A DNA stretch of 64,000 bases from Paenibacillus typhae (GTDB lineage Bacteria > Bacillota > Bacilli > Paenibacillales > Paenibacillaceae): the NCBI RefSeq assembly GCF_900099765.1, contig NZ_FNDX01000026.1, positions 22,040 to 86,039 on the forward strand, given 5' to 3'. The translations under genes and the position numbers were made by a program. A model generated the notes under the pieces. That model was not told the origin of the DNA, ran no database searches, and saw only the letters and a list, made by a program, of their open reading frames with translations. Shown in pieces: positions 53,424 to 61,814 of the stretch. How positions within the stretch are numbered: the first letter of the stretch is position 1; every line of letters begins with the position of its first letter.

Positions 53424-53433
53424 ATACTGTCAA
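53405..53433 (-). promoter_or_regulatory. Consensus sigma-A promoter of the MarR-MFS operon
   Basis: On the minus strand TTGACA and TATAAT, both perfect, with exactly 17 bases between them. About 35 bases from TATAAT to ATG 53370. Confidence 0.85.
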
Positions 53434-53446
53434 CCAATGCAGCGGC

Positions 53447-53480
53447 AAAAAAAGCACCCCCCCGCGCAGGGAGGTGCTTC
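53447..53480 (-). terminator. Terminator of the transaldolase gene
   Basis: AAGCACC / GGTGCTT-type stem with GC-rich middle and a seven-T run on the minus strand. It lies between the transaldolase stop and the MarR promoter. Confidence 0.78.
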
Positions 53481-53498
53481 TCTTGTGAAATGAATCTG

Positions 53499-54152
53499 TT
53501 ATTTTGCTTCCTTTGGTACGGATTCCCAGTCCTTCAGGAATCGGTCAATCCCGTTATCCGTCAGAGGATGCTTCCACAGGGATGGGAGCAGGGAGCCTGG
53601 AATAGTCGCGATATGCGCGCCGGCAATTGCCGCTTCTTCCACATGGGCGATATTGCGGATGCTCGCTGCAATAATCTCGGAGGACAGCCCGTAATTGGTC
53701 AGGATTGTCTTCAGGTCCTTGATCAGCTTCATTCCGTCCACTCCGATATCATCCAGACGGCCGACAAACGGGCTGATATAAGTAGCGCCGGCCTTGGCGG
53801 CCATCAGGCCCTGTGCGGCGGAGAAAATAAGGGTAACGTTGGTCTTGATGCCGCGTTTGGTCAGCTCGTAGCAGGCAGCCAGTCCGTCTTCAGTCATCGG
53901 GAGCTTGATAACTACGTTCGGTGCCCATTCTGCAATTTCAAGCGCTTCGCTCAGCATTTCATCAGTAGTAAGGCCGATAACCTCGGCGCTTACAGGACCT
54001 GGTACAATCTCAACGATTTCTTTAATTACATCTTTGAACAATCTGCCTTCTTTGGCGATTAGCGACGGATTTGTCGTTACGCCATCCACTAATCCGAGCC
54101 GGGTAATCCGTTTGATTTCTTCAATATTACCGGTATCCAAGAAAAATTTCAT
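53499..54152 (-). CDS. Transaldolase, small (TalC/FSA-type) form
   Basis: 217 residues from ATG 54152, which has AAGGAGG upstream; the longer frame from 54218 adds an unsupported N-terminus. MKFFLDTGNIEEI, VDGVTTNPSLIAKEG and VVIKLPMTEDG, with the Schiff-base lysine in the last, and TNVTLIFSAAQGLMAAKAGATYISPFVGR are hallmark sequences. Short transaldolases either move dihydroxyacetone units in the pentose phosphate pathway or split fructose-6-phosphate; the bacillary form is usually the transaldolase. Confidence 0.92.
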   Translation of the reverse strand: MKFFLDTGNIEEIKRITRLGLVDGVTTNPSLIAKEGRLFKDVIKEIVEIVPGPVSAEVIGLTTDEMLSEALEIAEWAPNVVIKLPMTEDGLAACYELTKRGIKTNVTLIFSAAQGLMAAKAGATYISPFVGRLDDIGVDGMKLIKDLKTILTNYGLSSEIIAASIRNIAHVEEAAIAGAHIATIPGSLLPSLWKHPLTDNGIDRFLKDWESVPKEAK

Positions 54153-54206
54153 TGAAGCTATTCCTCCTTGATATCTTATGGATTGACAAACAGCTTGTAC
54201 AACCTC

Positions 54207-54235
54207 ATTATGTATCATGCTGCACCAAGTTTCAA
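54207..54235 (-). promoter_or_regulatory. Predicted promoter of the transaldolase gene
   Basis: TTGAAA and CATAAT on the minus strand, 17 bases apart, with a leader of about 48 bases. Confidence 0.5.
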
Positions 54236-54380
54236 CTGTTAATATGAATATTTCAATTTAACTTTATAGAATTTTCGCTTTAATCCGATTTACACCCCTT
54301 AGGACCATTCCCCGCCATCATTTCCCATGATAATATAGTAACGGTGTTGTATAAAAGAACGCGAATGGCAGGTGAGCATG

Positions 54381-54848
54381 ATGATCACGGCAATTGCCGG
54401 TGCCGCCTTGTTTCTGCTGCTTGCCGCCGGACTGATCGCCTATCAGAACAGCAGGCTGATCAGGCAGCAGGAGGCTGAAAGCGCTGCGGCCCCTACCGGA
54501 AAACTCATGTATTCCGTATTTTTTGAGCAATTCCGCGGGGATGAGGAACGGCCGGAAGCGGTACCCTTATTTCAATATACCGTGCTCTCCGGACCGGAGG
54601 AACAGCTCCATGAGGGAGAAACGGGGACTACTTATGCTCTGTGCCGCGTACCGGCTGGTACCGGAGAAATGACTCTGGAGGATGCCCTGCAATGGATGCA
54701 GACACGTATCCGGGCTGCATCCATTCAGCGTGTGTTGTCTGAACACCTATCATTTCCCGGCAAAGCGGACCGCAAAGGGGAAAAAGAGCTGATTATCAAT
54801 CTGGAAGCTACGGTGAGGGAGGAAGCCGGATATGCAAGTCCGCATTAA
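54381..54848 (+). CDS. Membrane-anchored protein of unknown function next to the macro-domain gene
   Basis: 155 residues from ATG 54381 (AGGTG six bases upstream; ATG 54378 and GTG 54372 are alternatives). A single N-terminal membrane helix (about 1-20) is followed by a soluble region with an acidic segment and LEDALQWMQTRIRAASIQRVLSEHLSF. I recognise no family. It overlaps the start of the macro-domain gene by 17 bases, so the two are co-translated and may work together. Confidence 0.65.
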   Translation: MITAIAGAALFLLLAAGLIAYQNSRLIRQQEAESAAAPTGKLMYSVFFEQFRGDEERPEAVPLFQYTVLSGPEEQLHEGETGTTYALCRVPAGTGEMTLEDALQWMQTRIRAASIQRVLSEHLSFPGKADRKGEKELIINLEATVREEAGYASPH

Positions 54849-55386
54849 TCATGTGGTTATATCGGTGAGTACCGGGGATATCACAGCCTGGAAAGGCGAT
54901 ATCATCGTTAATGCCTCCAATTCCGGGCTTTACGGCGGAGGCGGAGTTGACGGGGCAATCCACCGCGCCGGCGGTCCGCAGATTGCCGCCGAATGTGCGC
55001 TGATCCGCCAGAAGCAGGGCGGCGTTATGCCGGGCGAGGCTGCATTTACAACCGCTGGCAGACTGCCTAATCTGGGCATCATACATACCGTCGGACCGAT
55101 CTGGAAAGGCGGAGGTGCAGGGGAGGAGACGACGCTGGCCAGATGCTATATCAGCAGCCTTGACCTGGCCTGCGCCCGCGGTGCACGCAGTATTGCTTTT
55201 CCGAATATCAGCACGGGTGTCTACAATTTCCCGAAAAAGCTGGCTTGCGAGACGGCTCTTTCTACCATTGCAGATTACGTTCAAAGCACTGGGCCGGACA
55301 AGCTGCCGCTGGAAACCATCACATTCATCTGCTTTGAGCCTGACAATGCGCGGCTCTACGAGGAAACGCTTAAAACTTATATCTAA
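54832..55386 (+). CDS. Macro domain ADP-ribose-binding/hydrolysing protein
   Basis: 184 residues, a single macro domain. The ligand-binding loops are visible: STGDITAWKGDIIVNASNSGLYGGGGVDGAIHRAGG (parts) and FPNISTGVYNFP. The Asn and Asp residues at the expected places suggest an active deacetylase of O-acetyl-ADP-ribose or an ADP-ribosyl hydrolase, as in the MacroD type. GGAGGAAG precedes the ATG inside the preceding gene. A GNAT gene follows 38 bases downstream. Confidence 0.92.
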   Translation: MQVRINHVVISVSTGDITAWKGDIIVNASNSGLYGGGGVDGAIHRAGGPQIAAECALIRQKQGGVMPGEAAFTTAGRLPNLGIIHTVGPIWKGGGAGEETTLARCYISSLDLACARGARSIAFPNISTGVYNFPKKLACETALSTIADYVQSTGPDKLPLETITFICFEPDNARLYEETLKTYI

Positions 55387-55424
55387 AGAGACCGGTTAAC
55401 CGGAAGGACGGAGGAGCCCTGGAG

Positions 55425-55901
55425 ATGTCATCTGTTACTGAATTGAAATTTGTTACGGTCCAGCCCGATAATACGGATCTGCGGGATTTGATTGAACGTC
55501 TGGATGAGGATTTGAAGGCGCGCTACCCGCATGAAATGATCTATGTGGTTGATTTCTCTGACCCTAAGGTTAAAGAGATGACCTTCGTCGTAGCTTATCT
55601 GGGCGCGCAGCCGGTCGGCTGCGGAGGACTGCGGCCCCTGGAGAAGGACTGCAGCGTGATGGAGCTGAAGCGTTTCTATGTAGAACCCGGCAGCCGCAAG
55701 ATGGGCATCGCCGGTAAAATGCTGGCCGATCTGGAGGAAAAGGCTGCTGCCGCAGGATGCGTGGAGATCAAGCTGGAGACCGGAATTAAACAGCCGGAAG
55801 CCATTGCGCTTTATGTCAAGCACGGCTACCGGCCCATTGACCTGTTCGGCCAGTATATCGGCGATCCGGACAGTGTATGCTACGGCAAGATACTGTCCTG
55901 A
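55425..55901 (+). CDS. GNAT family N-acetyltransferase
   Basis: 158 residues. The acetyl-CoA-binding segment EPGSRKMGIAGKMLADLE (R/QxxGxG/A pattern slightly relaxed) follows the conserved MELKRFYV strand; GVKHGYRPIDLFG-like C-terminal strands are present. Acceptor unknown. GGAGGAGC lies before the ATG. Probably in one transcript with the macro-domain gene. Confidence 0.87.
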   Translation: MSSVTELKFVTVQPDNTDLRDLIERLDEDLKARYPHEMIYVVDFSDPKVKEMTFVVAYLGAQPVGCGGLRPLEKDCSVMELKRFYVEPGSRKMGIAGKMLADLEEKAAAAGCVEIKLETGIKQPEAIALYVKHGYRPIDLFGQYIGDPDSVCYGKILS

Positions 55902-55909
55902 ATGCCGGG

Positions 55910-56107
55910 TCAGGCATGATATTTGCCGGCCGGCGCGTCCAGCACCCATTCCAGCATCAGGATCATATCCTCAAGCCTGCTGAGCTGGGTGCTTAAGCTC
56001 TCCCGCTGGGGGCTGTCCTGAGGAAGTGGAGCCAGCCTGCTCGTAAGGGACCTACGCTGAAGTGTAAGCTCATTGATTTTGGACTGGATCTGATTTGCGG
56101 TTCTCAT
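55910..56107 (-). CDS. Small coiled-coil protein of unknown function
   Basis: 65 residues, MRTANQIQSKINELTLQRRSL..., nearly all helix with heptad-like leucine and charged positions, probably a short coiled coil or helical hairpin. I know no function. GGGAGGA lies ahead of the ATG on the minus strand, which supports expression. It is convergent with the acetyltransferase gene and divergent from rpiA. Confidence 0.6.
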   Translation of the reverse strand: MRTANQIQSKINELTLQRRSLTSRLAPLPQDSPQRESLSTQLSRLEDMILMLEWVLDAPAGKYHA

Positions 56108-56181
56108 CGTGAATCCTCCCGGAAGTAAATGATTAATTGATATTTATAGACCATTATATAGGAAAATATGGGGGTATTAAA

Positions 56182-56868
56182 ATGAGTGTCAATGTTAAGC
56201 AGCTGGCTGCGGAGAAAGCCGTGGAATATGTGCAGGACGGGATGAAGGTTGGTCTGGGAACAGGCTCAACCGCTTATTGGGCCATCCGGAAGCTGGGCGA
56301 GCGTGTCCGGGAGGGCCTTAACATTACCGCTGTGGCCACTTCGCAGGCTTCCGAGGATCAGGCTCGTGAGCTGGGCATTCCGCTGGTTGCCTTCGGCGAA
56401 ATCGACCACCTGGATCTGACCATTGACGGTGCGGACGAATTGGACAGCAGGCTTCAGCTGATCAAAGGCGGGGGCGGAGCCCTCCTGCGCGAGAAGATCG
56501 TGGCGATGGGCAGCACGCGGATGATCGTTGTGGCGGATGAGAGCAAAGCGGTTAATACGCTCGGCAAATTTCCGCTGCCTGTGGAGATTGTCCCGTTTGC
56601 CTGGGAATGGACGGTAGCCAAGCTGGAGAAGCTCGGCTGCAGACCGGAGCTGCGCCGCAGCGGGGATAAGCTCTACCGTACGGACAACGGTAATTACATT
56701 GCCGATTGCCATTTTGGGGCGATCGCTTCGGCCCCTGTGCTGGCGGAACAGCTTCAGGGCATTTCAGGCGTTGTGGATCACGGGCTGTTCATCGGTATTG
56801 CCAGCATGGCGATTATCGGCAAGCAGGACGGCAGCATCGAGATCATTGAAGGTGAAACCGATCTCTAG
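56182..56868 (+). CDS. rpiA: Ribose-5-phosphate isomerase A
   Basis: Converts ribose-5-phosphate to ribulose-5-phosphate. 228 residues from ATG 56182 (GGGGG upstream); the frame from 56137 is not supported. Motifs GLGTGSTAYWAI (phosphate loop), DGADELD with the catalytic acid, KGGGGALLREKI and DHGLFIGIA match the RpiA family. The 3' end overlaps the VanZ-like gene by 17 bases. Confidence 0.95.
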   Translation: MSVNVKQLAAEKAVEYVQDGMKVGLGTGSTAYWAIRKLGERVREGLNITAVATSQASEDQARELGIPLVAFGEIDHLDLTIDGADELDSRLQLIKGGGGALLREKIVAMGSTRMIVVADESKAVNTLGKFPLPVEIVPFAWEWTVAKLEKLGCRPELRRSGDKLYRTDNGNYIADCHFGAIASAPVLAEQLQGISGVVDHGLFIGIASMAIIGKQDGSIEIIEGETDL

Positions 56869-57352
56869 AAAGCGGGTAAAGCGCAGGGGCCGCCACTCTT
56901 CCTCCCGCAGGCATCCCCGGCCGGCTGTGCGTTTTTTTGTCGGGCTTGTACTGCTTCTTTACAGCGGGGCTGTGCTATACTGGATGTTTCTCGGGTTTGG
57001 ACGGACTGTCCGTACAGAGGGGCCGCTGTTATATAATCTGGAGCCGCTGCGTACGGTGAAGCTGTATTTCGATCTGGATAACGGAGTCTCCCTTACCGGC
57101 AGGCTGGTGAATCTGGCGGGCAATGTCATTGTATTTGTTCCGTTTGGCCTGCTGCTGCCGCTGGTTCAGGAGCGGTTCCGCTCTCCTTTTATACTGACAC
57201 TGTGGACAATCTTCTATATTCTTCTTCTGGAAACGCTGCAGATGGTACTGCGGGTCGGCAGCTTTGACGTTGATGACCTGCTGCTTAACCTTATCGGCGT
57301 CTGGTCAGGATTATTACTTCTGAGAATTACATCAATATTAAGGGAGGCTTGA
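56852..57352 (+). CDS. VanZ family membrane protein
   Basis: 166 residues: a basic N-terminus then four membrane helices, with NLEPLRTVKLY, NLAGNVIVFVPFGLLLP and FDVDDLLLNLIGVWSG, the conserved VanZ pattern. VanZ lowers teicoplanin susceptibility by an unknown mechanism; chromosomal homologues have wider envelope roles. Start uncertain: GTG 56852 overlaps rpiA; GTG 56927 is another option but lacks a good site. Confidence 0.83.
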   Translation: MKPISRKRVKRRGRHSSSRRHPRPAVRFFVGLVLLLYSGAVLYWMFLGFGRTVRTEGPLLYNLEPLRTVKLYFDLDNGVSLTGRLVNLAGNVIVFVPFGLLLPLVQERFRSPFILTLWTIFYILLLETLQMVLRVGSFDVDDLLLNLIGVWSGLLLLRITSILREA

Positions 57353-57358
57353 ACATTT

Positions 57359-57799
57359 ATGCTTATTGATCTGAAGCAGCGCATAGGAACACCAGAAGTA
57401 GATGAGCTGCTGGCCTATGCGGTCATTGATGAACCGGATGCGCTCTGGCGCGCTTCGGCCGAATACGGCAAATATGCCGCCCTGCAGCTTAACGGCTGGG
57501 AAGAGGAAGGGCTGCTGCTCGGCCTCGTCGGCTTTGAAGAGACGGAGGATGGTTCACTCGATATCCGCCACATCGCGGTGCTGCCTGAGAACAGGGGCAA
57601 AGGCTATGCACGCGGTATGATTCTCGAGCTGATGACCTTGCGGAATCCGCGCTATGTACTGGCGGAAACGGAAGATGAGGTTGCCGCCAACTTTTACCGT
57701 GCCCTGGGCTTTATGGTGTACAGTCTGGGCGAGAATCCGGCGGGAATCGAAATGTTCCGTTGTGTGTATGAGGTTGAAGAAGATGAGGATGACGAATAG
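57359..57799 (+). CDS. GNAT family N-acetyltransferase
   Basis: 146 residues. DIRHIAVLPENRGKGYARGMILELM carries the acetyl-CoA-binding RGKGYAR loop, and ANFYRALGFMVYSLGE the usual C-terminal strand. A very acidic tail (EVEEDEDDE) ends it. AAGGGAGG lies before the ATG, six bases after the VanZ-like stop. Acceptor unknown. Confidence 0.87.
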   Translation: MLIDLKQRIGTPEVDELLAYAVIDEPDALWRASAEYGKYAALQLNGWEEEGLLLGLVGFEETEDGSLDIRHIAVLPENRGKGYARGMILELMTLRNPRYVLAETEDEVAANFYRALGFMVYSLGENPAGIEMFRCVYEVEEDEDDE

Positions 57800-57831
57800 A
57801 GCTTGTAAGCAACTGTAGTTATCTGAAGATA

Positions 57832-57865
57832 AGCTATCCGGCGTAAGTTGCCGGGTGGCTTTTTT
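57832..57865 (+). terminator. Terminator after the rpiA-vanZ-GNAT genes
   Basis: AGCTATCCGGC / GCCGGGTGGCT stem with two G-T pairs, seven-base loop, six T. Confidence 0.82.
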
Positions 57866-57915
57866 GAAATATAAGTATTTATATGTTGCACGTTATAATT
57901 AATCCTTCTATTTCT

Positions 57916-57966
57916 CGCAGAAACGGATACCGTCTCTTAAAGGACGGCAAAGCCGTTTCTTCTTGC
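57916..57966. repeat. 51-bp dispersed palindromic element, copy 2
   Basis: Same length and ends as the copy at 44812; 44 of 51 positions agree. Several differences fall in the inner stem or loop, leaving the outer AGAAACGG / CCGTTTCT stem intact. The rest of the 57867-58026 gap holds nothing else I can name. Confidence 0.75.
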
Positions 57967-58026
57967 TGTGCAACGAGTGGCGTTCATTCTTTAAATGCAT
58001 CATATATTTTTCTTTATTTTTAGCAA

Positions 58027-58055
58027 TTGACTTTTAAAGCGGCGAACCATATAGT
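58027..58055 (+). promoter_or_regulatory. Sigma-A promoter of the MarR-MMPL operon
   Basis: TTGACT (58027-58032) and TATAGT (58050-58055) with 17 bases between; expected start near 58061. Confidence 0.78.
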
Positions 58056-58059
58056 TTTA

Positions 58060-58078
58060 GTGTGAAACAGTTCTACAC
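58060..58078. promoter_or_regulatory. Probable MarR operator at the transcription start
   Basis: Imperfect inverted repeat GTGTGAAAC-A-GTTCTACAC (seven of nine pairs), placed right at the expected start site, where a bound MarR protein would block transcription. Confidence 0.6.
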
Positions 58079-58114
58079 ATGAACTATTTGTCCAATATTA
58101 AGGAGGGCGAAGTT

Positions 58115-58567
58115 TTGAATGAAGAAGCAGAGCACTGGATAACCCGGTATGTTGATGCTTATCTGATAGTGACCAGGCAGATCAGCGCGCGGATCAAGGA
58201 GCGGATTGCCGAAGGTTTAACAACCGACCAGTTTTTGATCCTGAGGCTGATTAAGGCACAGGAGCAGTGTACGTCAACCTATCTGGCGGAGTCGGTCTGT
58301 GTGGGCAAGAGCTCAATTACGGCCATCATTAACCGGCTTGACGAGGCAGGCATGATTGAGCGTACCCGTGATGAAAATGACCGGCGTTTGGTGTATTTGT
58401 CGCTCTCGGAGCAGGGAGAAGAGGTTTATCAGCTGGCCGAAAAGCAGGTGAAGGATGTAATCTCACCGTATTTGCTTCATTTTGAGGAGGAAGATATCGA
58501 GAAGTTCATCACCATGTTTGAGAAGCTGGCCTTTTTAATGCAGGAGACGGGAGGGAGAACTGAGTGA
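58115..58567 (+). CDS. MarR family regulator of the MMPL exporter
   Basis: 150 residues from TTG 58115, which has a full AGGAGGG at 58101-58107; the ATG at 58079 lies next to the operator, lacks a site and is unlikely. Winged helix with TTDQFLILRLIKAQEQCTSTYLAESV, recognition helix KSSITAIINRLDEAGMI and wing RTRDENDRRLVYL. Overlaps the MMPL gene by four bases (GTGA), so the two are coupled. Most likely an autorepressor of the operon. Confidence 0.93.
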   Translation: MNEEAEHWITRYVDAYLIVTRQISARIKERIAEGLTTDQFLILRLIKAQEQCTSTYLAESVCVGKSSITAIINRLDEAGMIERTRDENDRRLVYLSLSEQGEEVYQLAEKQVKDVISPYLLHFEEEDIEKFITMFEKLAFLMQETGGRTE

Positions 58568-61500
58568 AGACGATATTGAAGGCCAGATGGGCTGTGATAG
58601 CGATTTGGCTTGCTGCTGCGGTTGTGCTGTTTATAACAGCACCGTCAATGTCTGAGCTGGTCCGTGAAAAGGGGCAAATTTCGGTTCCGGACGGGTATAC
58701 GTCATCGAGAGCAGCCGAGATTATGAAGGAGGTCGCTGCCGCCAAAGGAGGCGAGACCCTGTATCAGGTTGCCCTGGTATTTAACAAGCCGGAGGGGCTG
58801 AGCGCCGGAGACAGGGAGAGCATCAGACAAGGAGTGGAGAAGCTCACTGCGGAGAAGGATGCGCTGAGCCTTGATGCGATAACCGAGCCATTTTCACAGA
58901 CGGAGCTCGAAGATACGCTGATTGCCAAGGACGGGCAGACCATTATGGTCGCGTTGTCGGTTAAAGGCGGGGACGAAACGGTAAAGGCGCTGCCGGAAAA
59001 GGTCAATGAGCTGCTTGCGGATGTAACTGCAGACCATTACCTGACCAGTGAAGGGCTGATTACGGAAGATACGATTGTCAGCTCGGAGGCCGGACTCAAA
59101 AAATCCGAGTACATAACCGTAGTTTTTATCCTGCTTATCCTGTTCGTCGTGTTCCGTTCGTTCGTGGCGCCGCTTGTGCCGCTGCTGACCGTAGGACTGA
59201 GCTATATCGTATCGCAGTCGGTTGTAGCATATCTGGTGAACCGGTTTGATTTCCCGCTGTCAACCTTTACGCAGATCTTCATGGTGGCTGTGATGTTCGG
59301 AATCGGGACGGATTACTGTATCCTGCTGATCAGCCGTTTCAAGGAGGAGCTGGCATCTGCGGAGGATACAAAAAGTGCCATTATAACTACATACCGCAAA
59401 GCAGGCGGGACTGTCTTCTATTCCGGACTGGCTGTATTTGTCGGGTTCGTAGCCATCGGCTTGTCAAAGTTTATGCTGTACCGTTCTGCGGTGGCTGTTG
59501 CAGTAGGGATCGCAATCATGCTGCTGGCCCTCGTTACGGTAGTCCCGTTCTTCATGGCCGTGCTGGGCAAGAAGCTGTTCTGGCCGTCACGCGGCAGTCT
59601 GGAGCACAGTGAAAGCCGGATCTGGGGAGCGGCAGGCTCCTTTTCACTGAAACGGCCATGGGCGGCGCTTCTGATTGTGGCAGCTGTCGTCGTTCCGTTC
59701 CTGGTGACATATGACGGCAAGCTTTCCTTTAACAGCATGGATGAAATCGGGCCGGATTATGCTTCCGTGAAAGGTTTTAATATTATTTCTGAAAGCTTTG
59801 GTCCCGGTGAATCCATGCCGGGCAGGATTGTCATAAAAAATGATGACCGGATGGATACCCCGGAATATATGGGACTCGCCGAAAAAATCAGCCGTGAGCT
59901 GGAGAAAGTAGACGGCGTTAAGGCGGTACGCAGTCTGTCGCGGCCAACCGGAGAGCTAATCAATGATTTTCTGATTCCGGTGCAGGTGGCAGCACTGTCG
60001 GACGGTCTTAGTCAAAGCAATGACGGCCTGAGCCAGATTCAGTCCGGACTTGCCGAAGCAGGCAGGCAGCTGAGTGCGAATGAGCCCAAGCTTAAAGAAG
60101 CGGCGGCCGGCAGCGCGAAGCTCACAGAAGGCACAGCCGAGCTGAAGCAGGGTATAGCAGCACTGGGGGCGGGACTCTCCCAGATCGAGGATGGAATCAG
60201 GAGCGGCGCTGCCGGAGCGGGCGAGATTAAAGCCGGACTCGCACAGGCAGCAGCCAGTGCAAAGCAGCTAGCAGAGGCGAACAATGCGCTGCTGGCAGGC
60301 TACAAGCAGATCGGTGCGGGGCTGACGGCGCTGAGCGGCGGGCTTGACGAGCTGCAGACCAAGCTTGAAGGTGCAGCAGCAGCCCTCACCGGTCTAGATG
60401 CGTCCTTTACGGGACTCGAGAGCAGTCATCCTGAGCTGCTTGAGGATATGAATTACCAGACCATCAAAGGCACTGTCTCCCAGACCGGAACGGGAACCGC
60501 CCAGCTTGCGGCAGGACTCGGGCAGATTGCCGGCCAGCTGAACAGCGCCTCATCGGGGCTGAACGAAGCCAATGCCGGCTATGCCAAAGCTGCAGCCGGG
60601 CAGACCGCCCTGGCGCAGGGGCTAGAGCAGCTGTCAGCCGGAATCGGCAGGCTCCAGACCGGTCTCAACCAGGCTGCAGAAGGGCAGAGCCAAATTGTCG
60701 GTAAGATTCCGGCAATCAGCACCGGACTGGATCAGCTGCAGGGCGGACAGCAGCAGCTGGCCGAAGGCTTTGGGCAGCTGACCGGACAGATCGGCGAACT
60801 GACCGGCGGACTCAGCGACAGTGCGGACGGCCTGCAGCAAATCACCGCCGGGCTCAGCTCGGCACAGGATTATCTGCAGCAGCTTCAGGATGCCAAAGAG
60901 GATGAGCTGAGCGGCTTCTTTGTCCCTTCAGAAGCACTGGAAGCGGAAGCGATGCAGCAGGTCTTTGGCACCTACCTGTCAGATGACCGCAAGGTAATGA
61001 CGCTGGATGTTGTGTTCGCGGAGAATCCGTACAGTGCGGAAGCCATTGGCAGCATTCCGGATATTCAGGACGCGGTTGACCGTGCGGTGAAGGGAACCAA
61101 GCTGGAAAATGCCGAAACGGCAATCAGTGGGGTTACCAGTACGTATAACGATCTCCAGACAATTTCGAGCGGCGACTATACACGGACGGTTGTGCTGATG
61201 CTGGCCGGTATTTTCATTATCCTGGTCCTGCTGCTGCGCTCGGTGATTATGCCGCTGTATCTGATCGGCTCGCTGCTGGTTACTTACATCACAGCACTAG
61301 GCATCACAGAGGCAATATTTGTACATCTGCTGGATTATTCAGGCATCACGTGGACCACGCCGTTCTTCAGCTTTGTTATGCTGATAGCACTTGGCGTCGA
61401 CTACAGCATCTTCCTGATGGCCCGCTTTAATGAAAATAAAACCTGGGATGTGCTCGAAGCGATTCTGCATGCCATGCGCAATATGGGAACGGTCATCCTG

Positions 61501-61725
61501 TCGGCGGTAGTTATTCTGGGCGGAACCTTTGCCTCTATGTATCCATCCGGTGTGCTGTCGATGATGCAGATCGCCACCGTAGTGTTAGCGGGTCTTGCCC
61601 TGTATGCACTGGTCTTCCTGCCATTCTTCGTTCCGGTGATGGTGCGGATGTTCGGGCGGGCGAACTGGTGGCCGTTCAGCGTCAAAGACAGCGGAGAGAC
61701 TGCGAAGCACGATCTTAATCTGTAG
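58564..61725 (+). CDS. MMPL/RND family exporter with a large repeat-rich extracellular domain
   Basis: 1053 residues, YdgH/YdfJ-like. Two halves, each with a membrane helix followed by an extracellular domain and five more helices. GIGTDYCILLISRF and ALGVDYSIFLMARF are the family signatures with acidic residues in helix 4 of each half. The second extracellular domain (about 480-778) is a long run of Leu/Gly heptad-like units such as GLSQIQSGLAEA and QGLEQLSAGIGRLQTGL, like YhgE/Pip proteins. Likely exports lipids or hydrophobic drugs. Starts at GTG 58564. Confidence 0.92.
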   Translation: MKTILKARWAVIAIWLAAAVVLFITAPSMSELVREKGQISVPDGYTSSRAAEIMKEVAAAKGGETLYQVALVFNKPEGLSAGDRESIRQGVEKLTAEKDALSLDAITEPFSQTELEDTLIAKDGQTIMVALSVKGGDETVKALPEKVNELLADVTADHYLTSEGLITEDTIVSSEAGLKKSEYITVVFILLILFVVFRSFVAPLVPLLTVGLSYIVSQSVVAYLVNRFDFPLSTFTQIFMVAVMFGIGTDYCILLISRFKEELASAEDTKSAIITTYRKAGGTVFYSGLAVFVGFVAIGLSKFMLYRSAVAVAVGIAIMLLALVTVVPFFMAVLGKKLFWPSRGSLEHSESRIWGAAGSFSLKRPWAALLIVAAVVVPFLVTYDGKLSFNSMDEIGPDYASVKGFNIISESFGPGESMPGRIVIKNDDRMDTPEYMGLAEKISRELEKVDGVKAVRSLSRPTGELINDFLIPVQVAALSDGLSQSNDGLSQIQSGLAEAGRQLSANEPKLKEAAAGSAKLTEGTAELKQGIAALGAGLSQIEDGIRSGAAGAGEIKAGLAQAAASAKQLAEANNALLAGYKQIGAGLTALSGGLDELQTKLEGAAAALTGLDASFTGLESSHPELLEDMNYQTIKGTVSQTGTGTAQLAAGLGQIAGQLNSASSGLNEANAGYAKAAAGQTALAQGLEQLSAGIGRLQTGLNQAAEGQSQIVGKIPAISTGLDQLQGGQQQLAEGFGQLTGQIGELTGGLSDSADGLQQITAGLSSAQDYLQQLQDAKEDELSGFFVPSEALEAEAMQQVFGTYLSDDRKVMTLDVVFAENPYSAEAIGSIPDIQDAVDRAVKGTKLENAETAISGVTSTYNDLQTISSGDYTRTVVLMLAGIFIILVLLLRSVIMPLYLIGSLLVTYITALGITEAIFVHLLDYSGITWTTPFFSFVMLIALGVDYSIFLMARFNENKTWDVLEAILHAMRNMGTVILSAVVILGGTFASMYPSGVLSMMQIATVVLAGLALYALVFLPFFVPVMVRMFGRANWWPFSVKDSGETAKHDLNL

Positions 61726-61740
61726 ACAGTTAGCCAGACA

Positions 61741-61790
61741 AAAAACACCTCTGTGCGTTACTGGAATCCCAGCCTTGCACAGAGGTGCTT
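61741..61790 (-). terminator. Terminator of the TPR protein gene
   Basis: CACCTCTGTGC / GCACAGAGGTG perfect stem, T-run on the minus strand just past the stop at 61815. It can also stop the MMPL transcript weakly. Confidence 0.8.
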
Positions 61791-61814
61791 TATCGGTTTA
61801 TGTACTGGCCGGCC

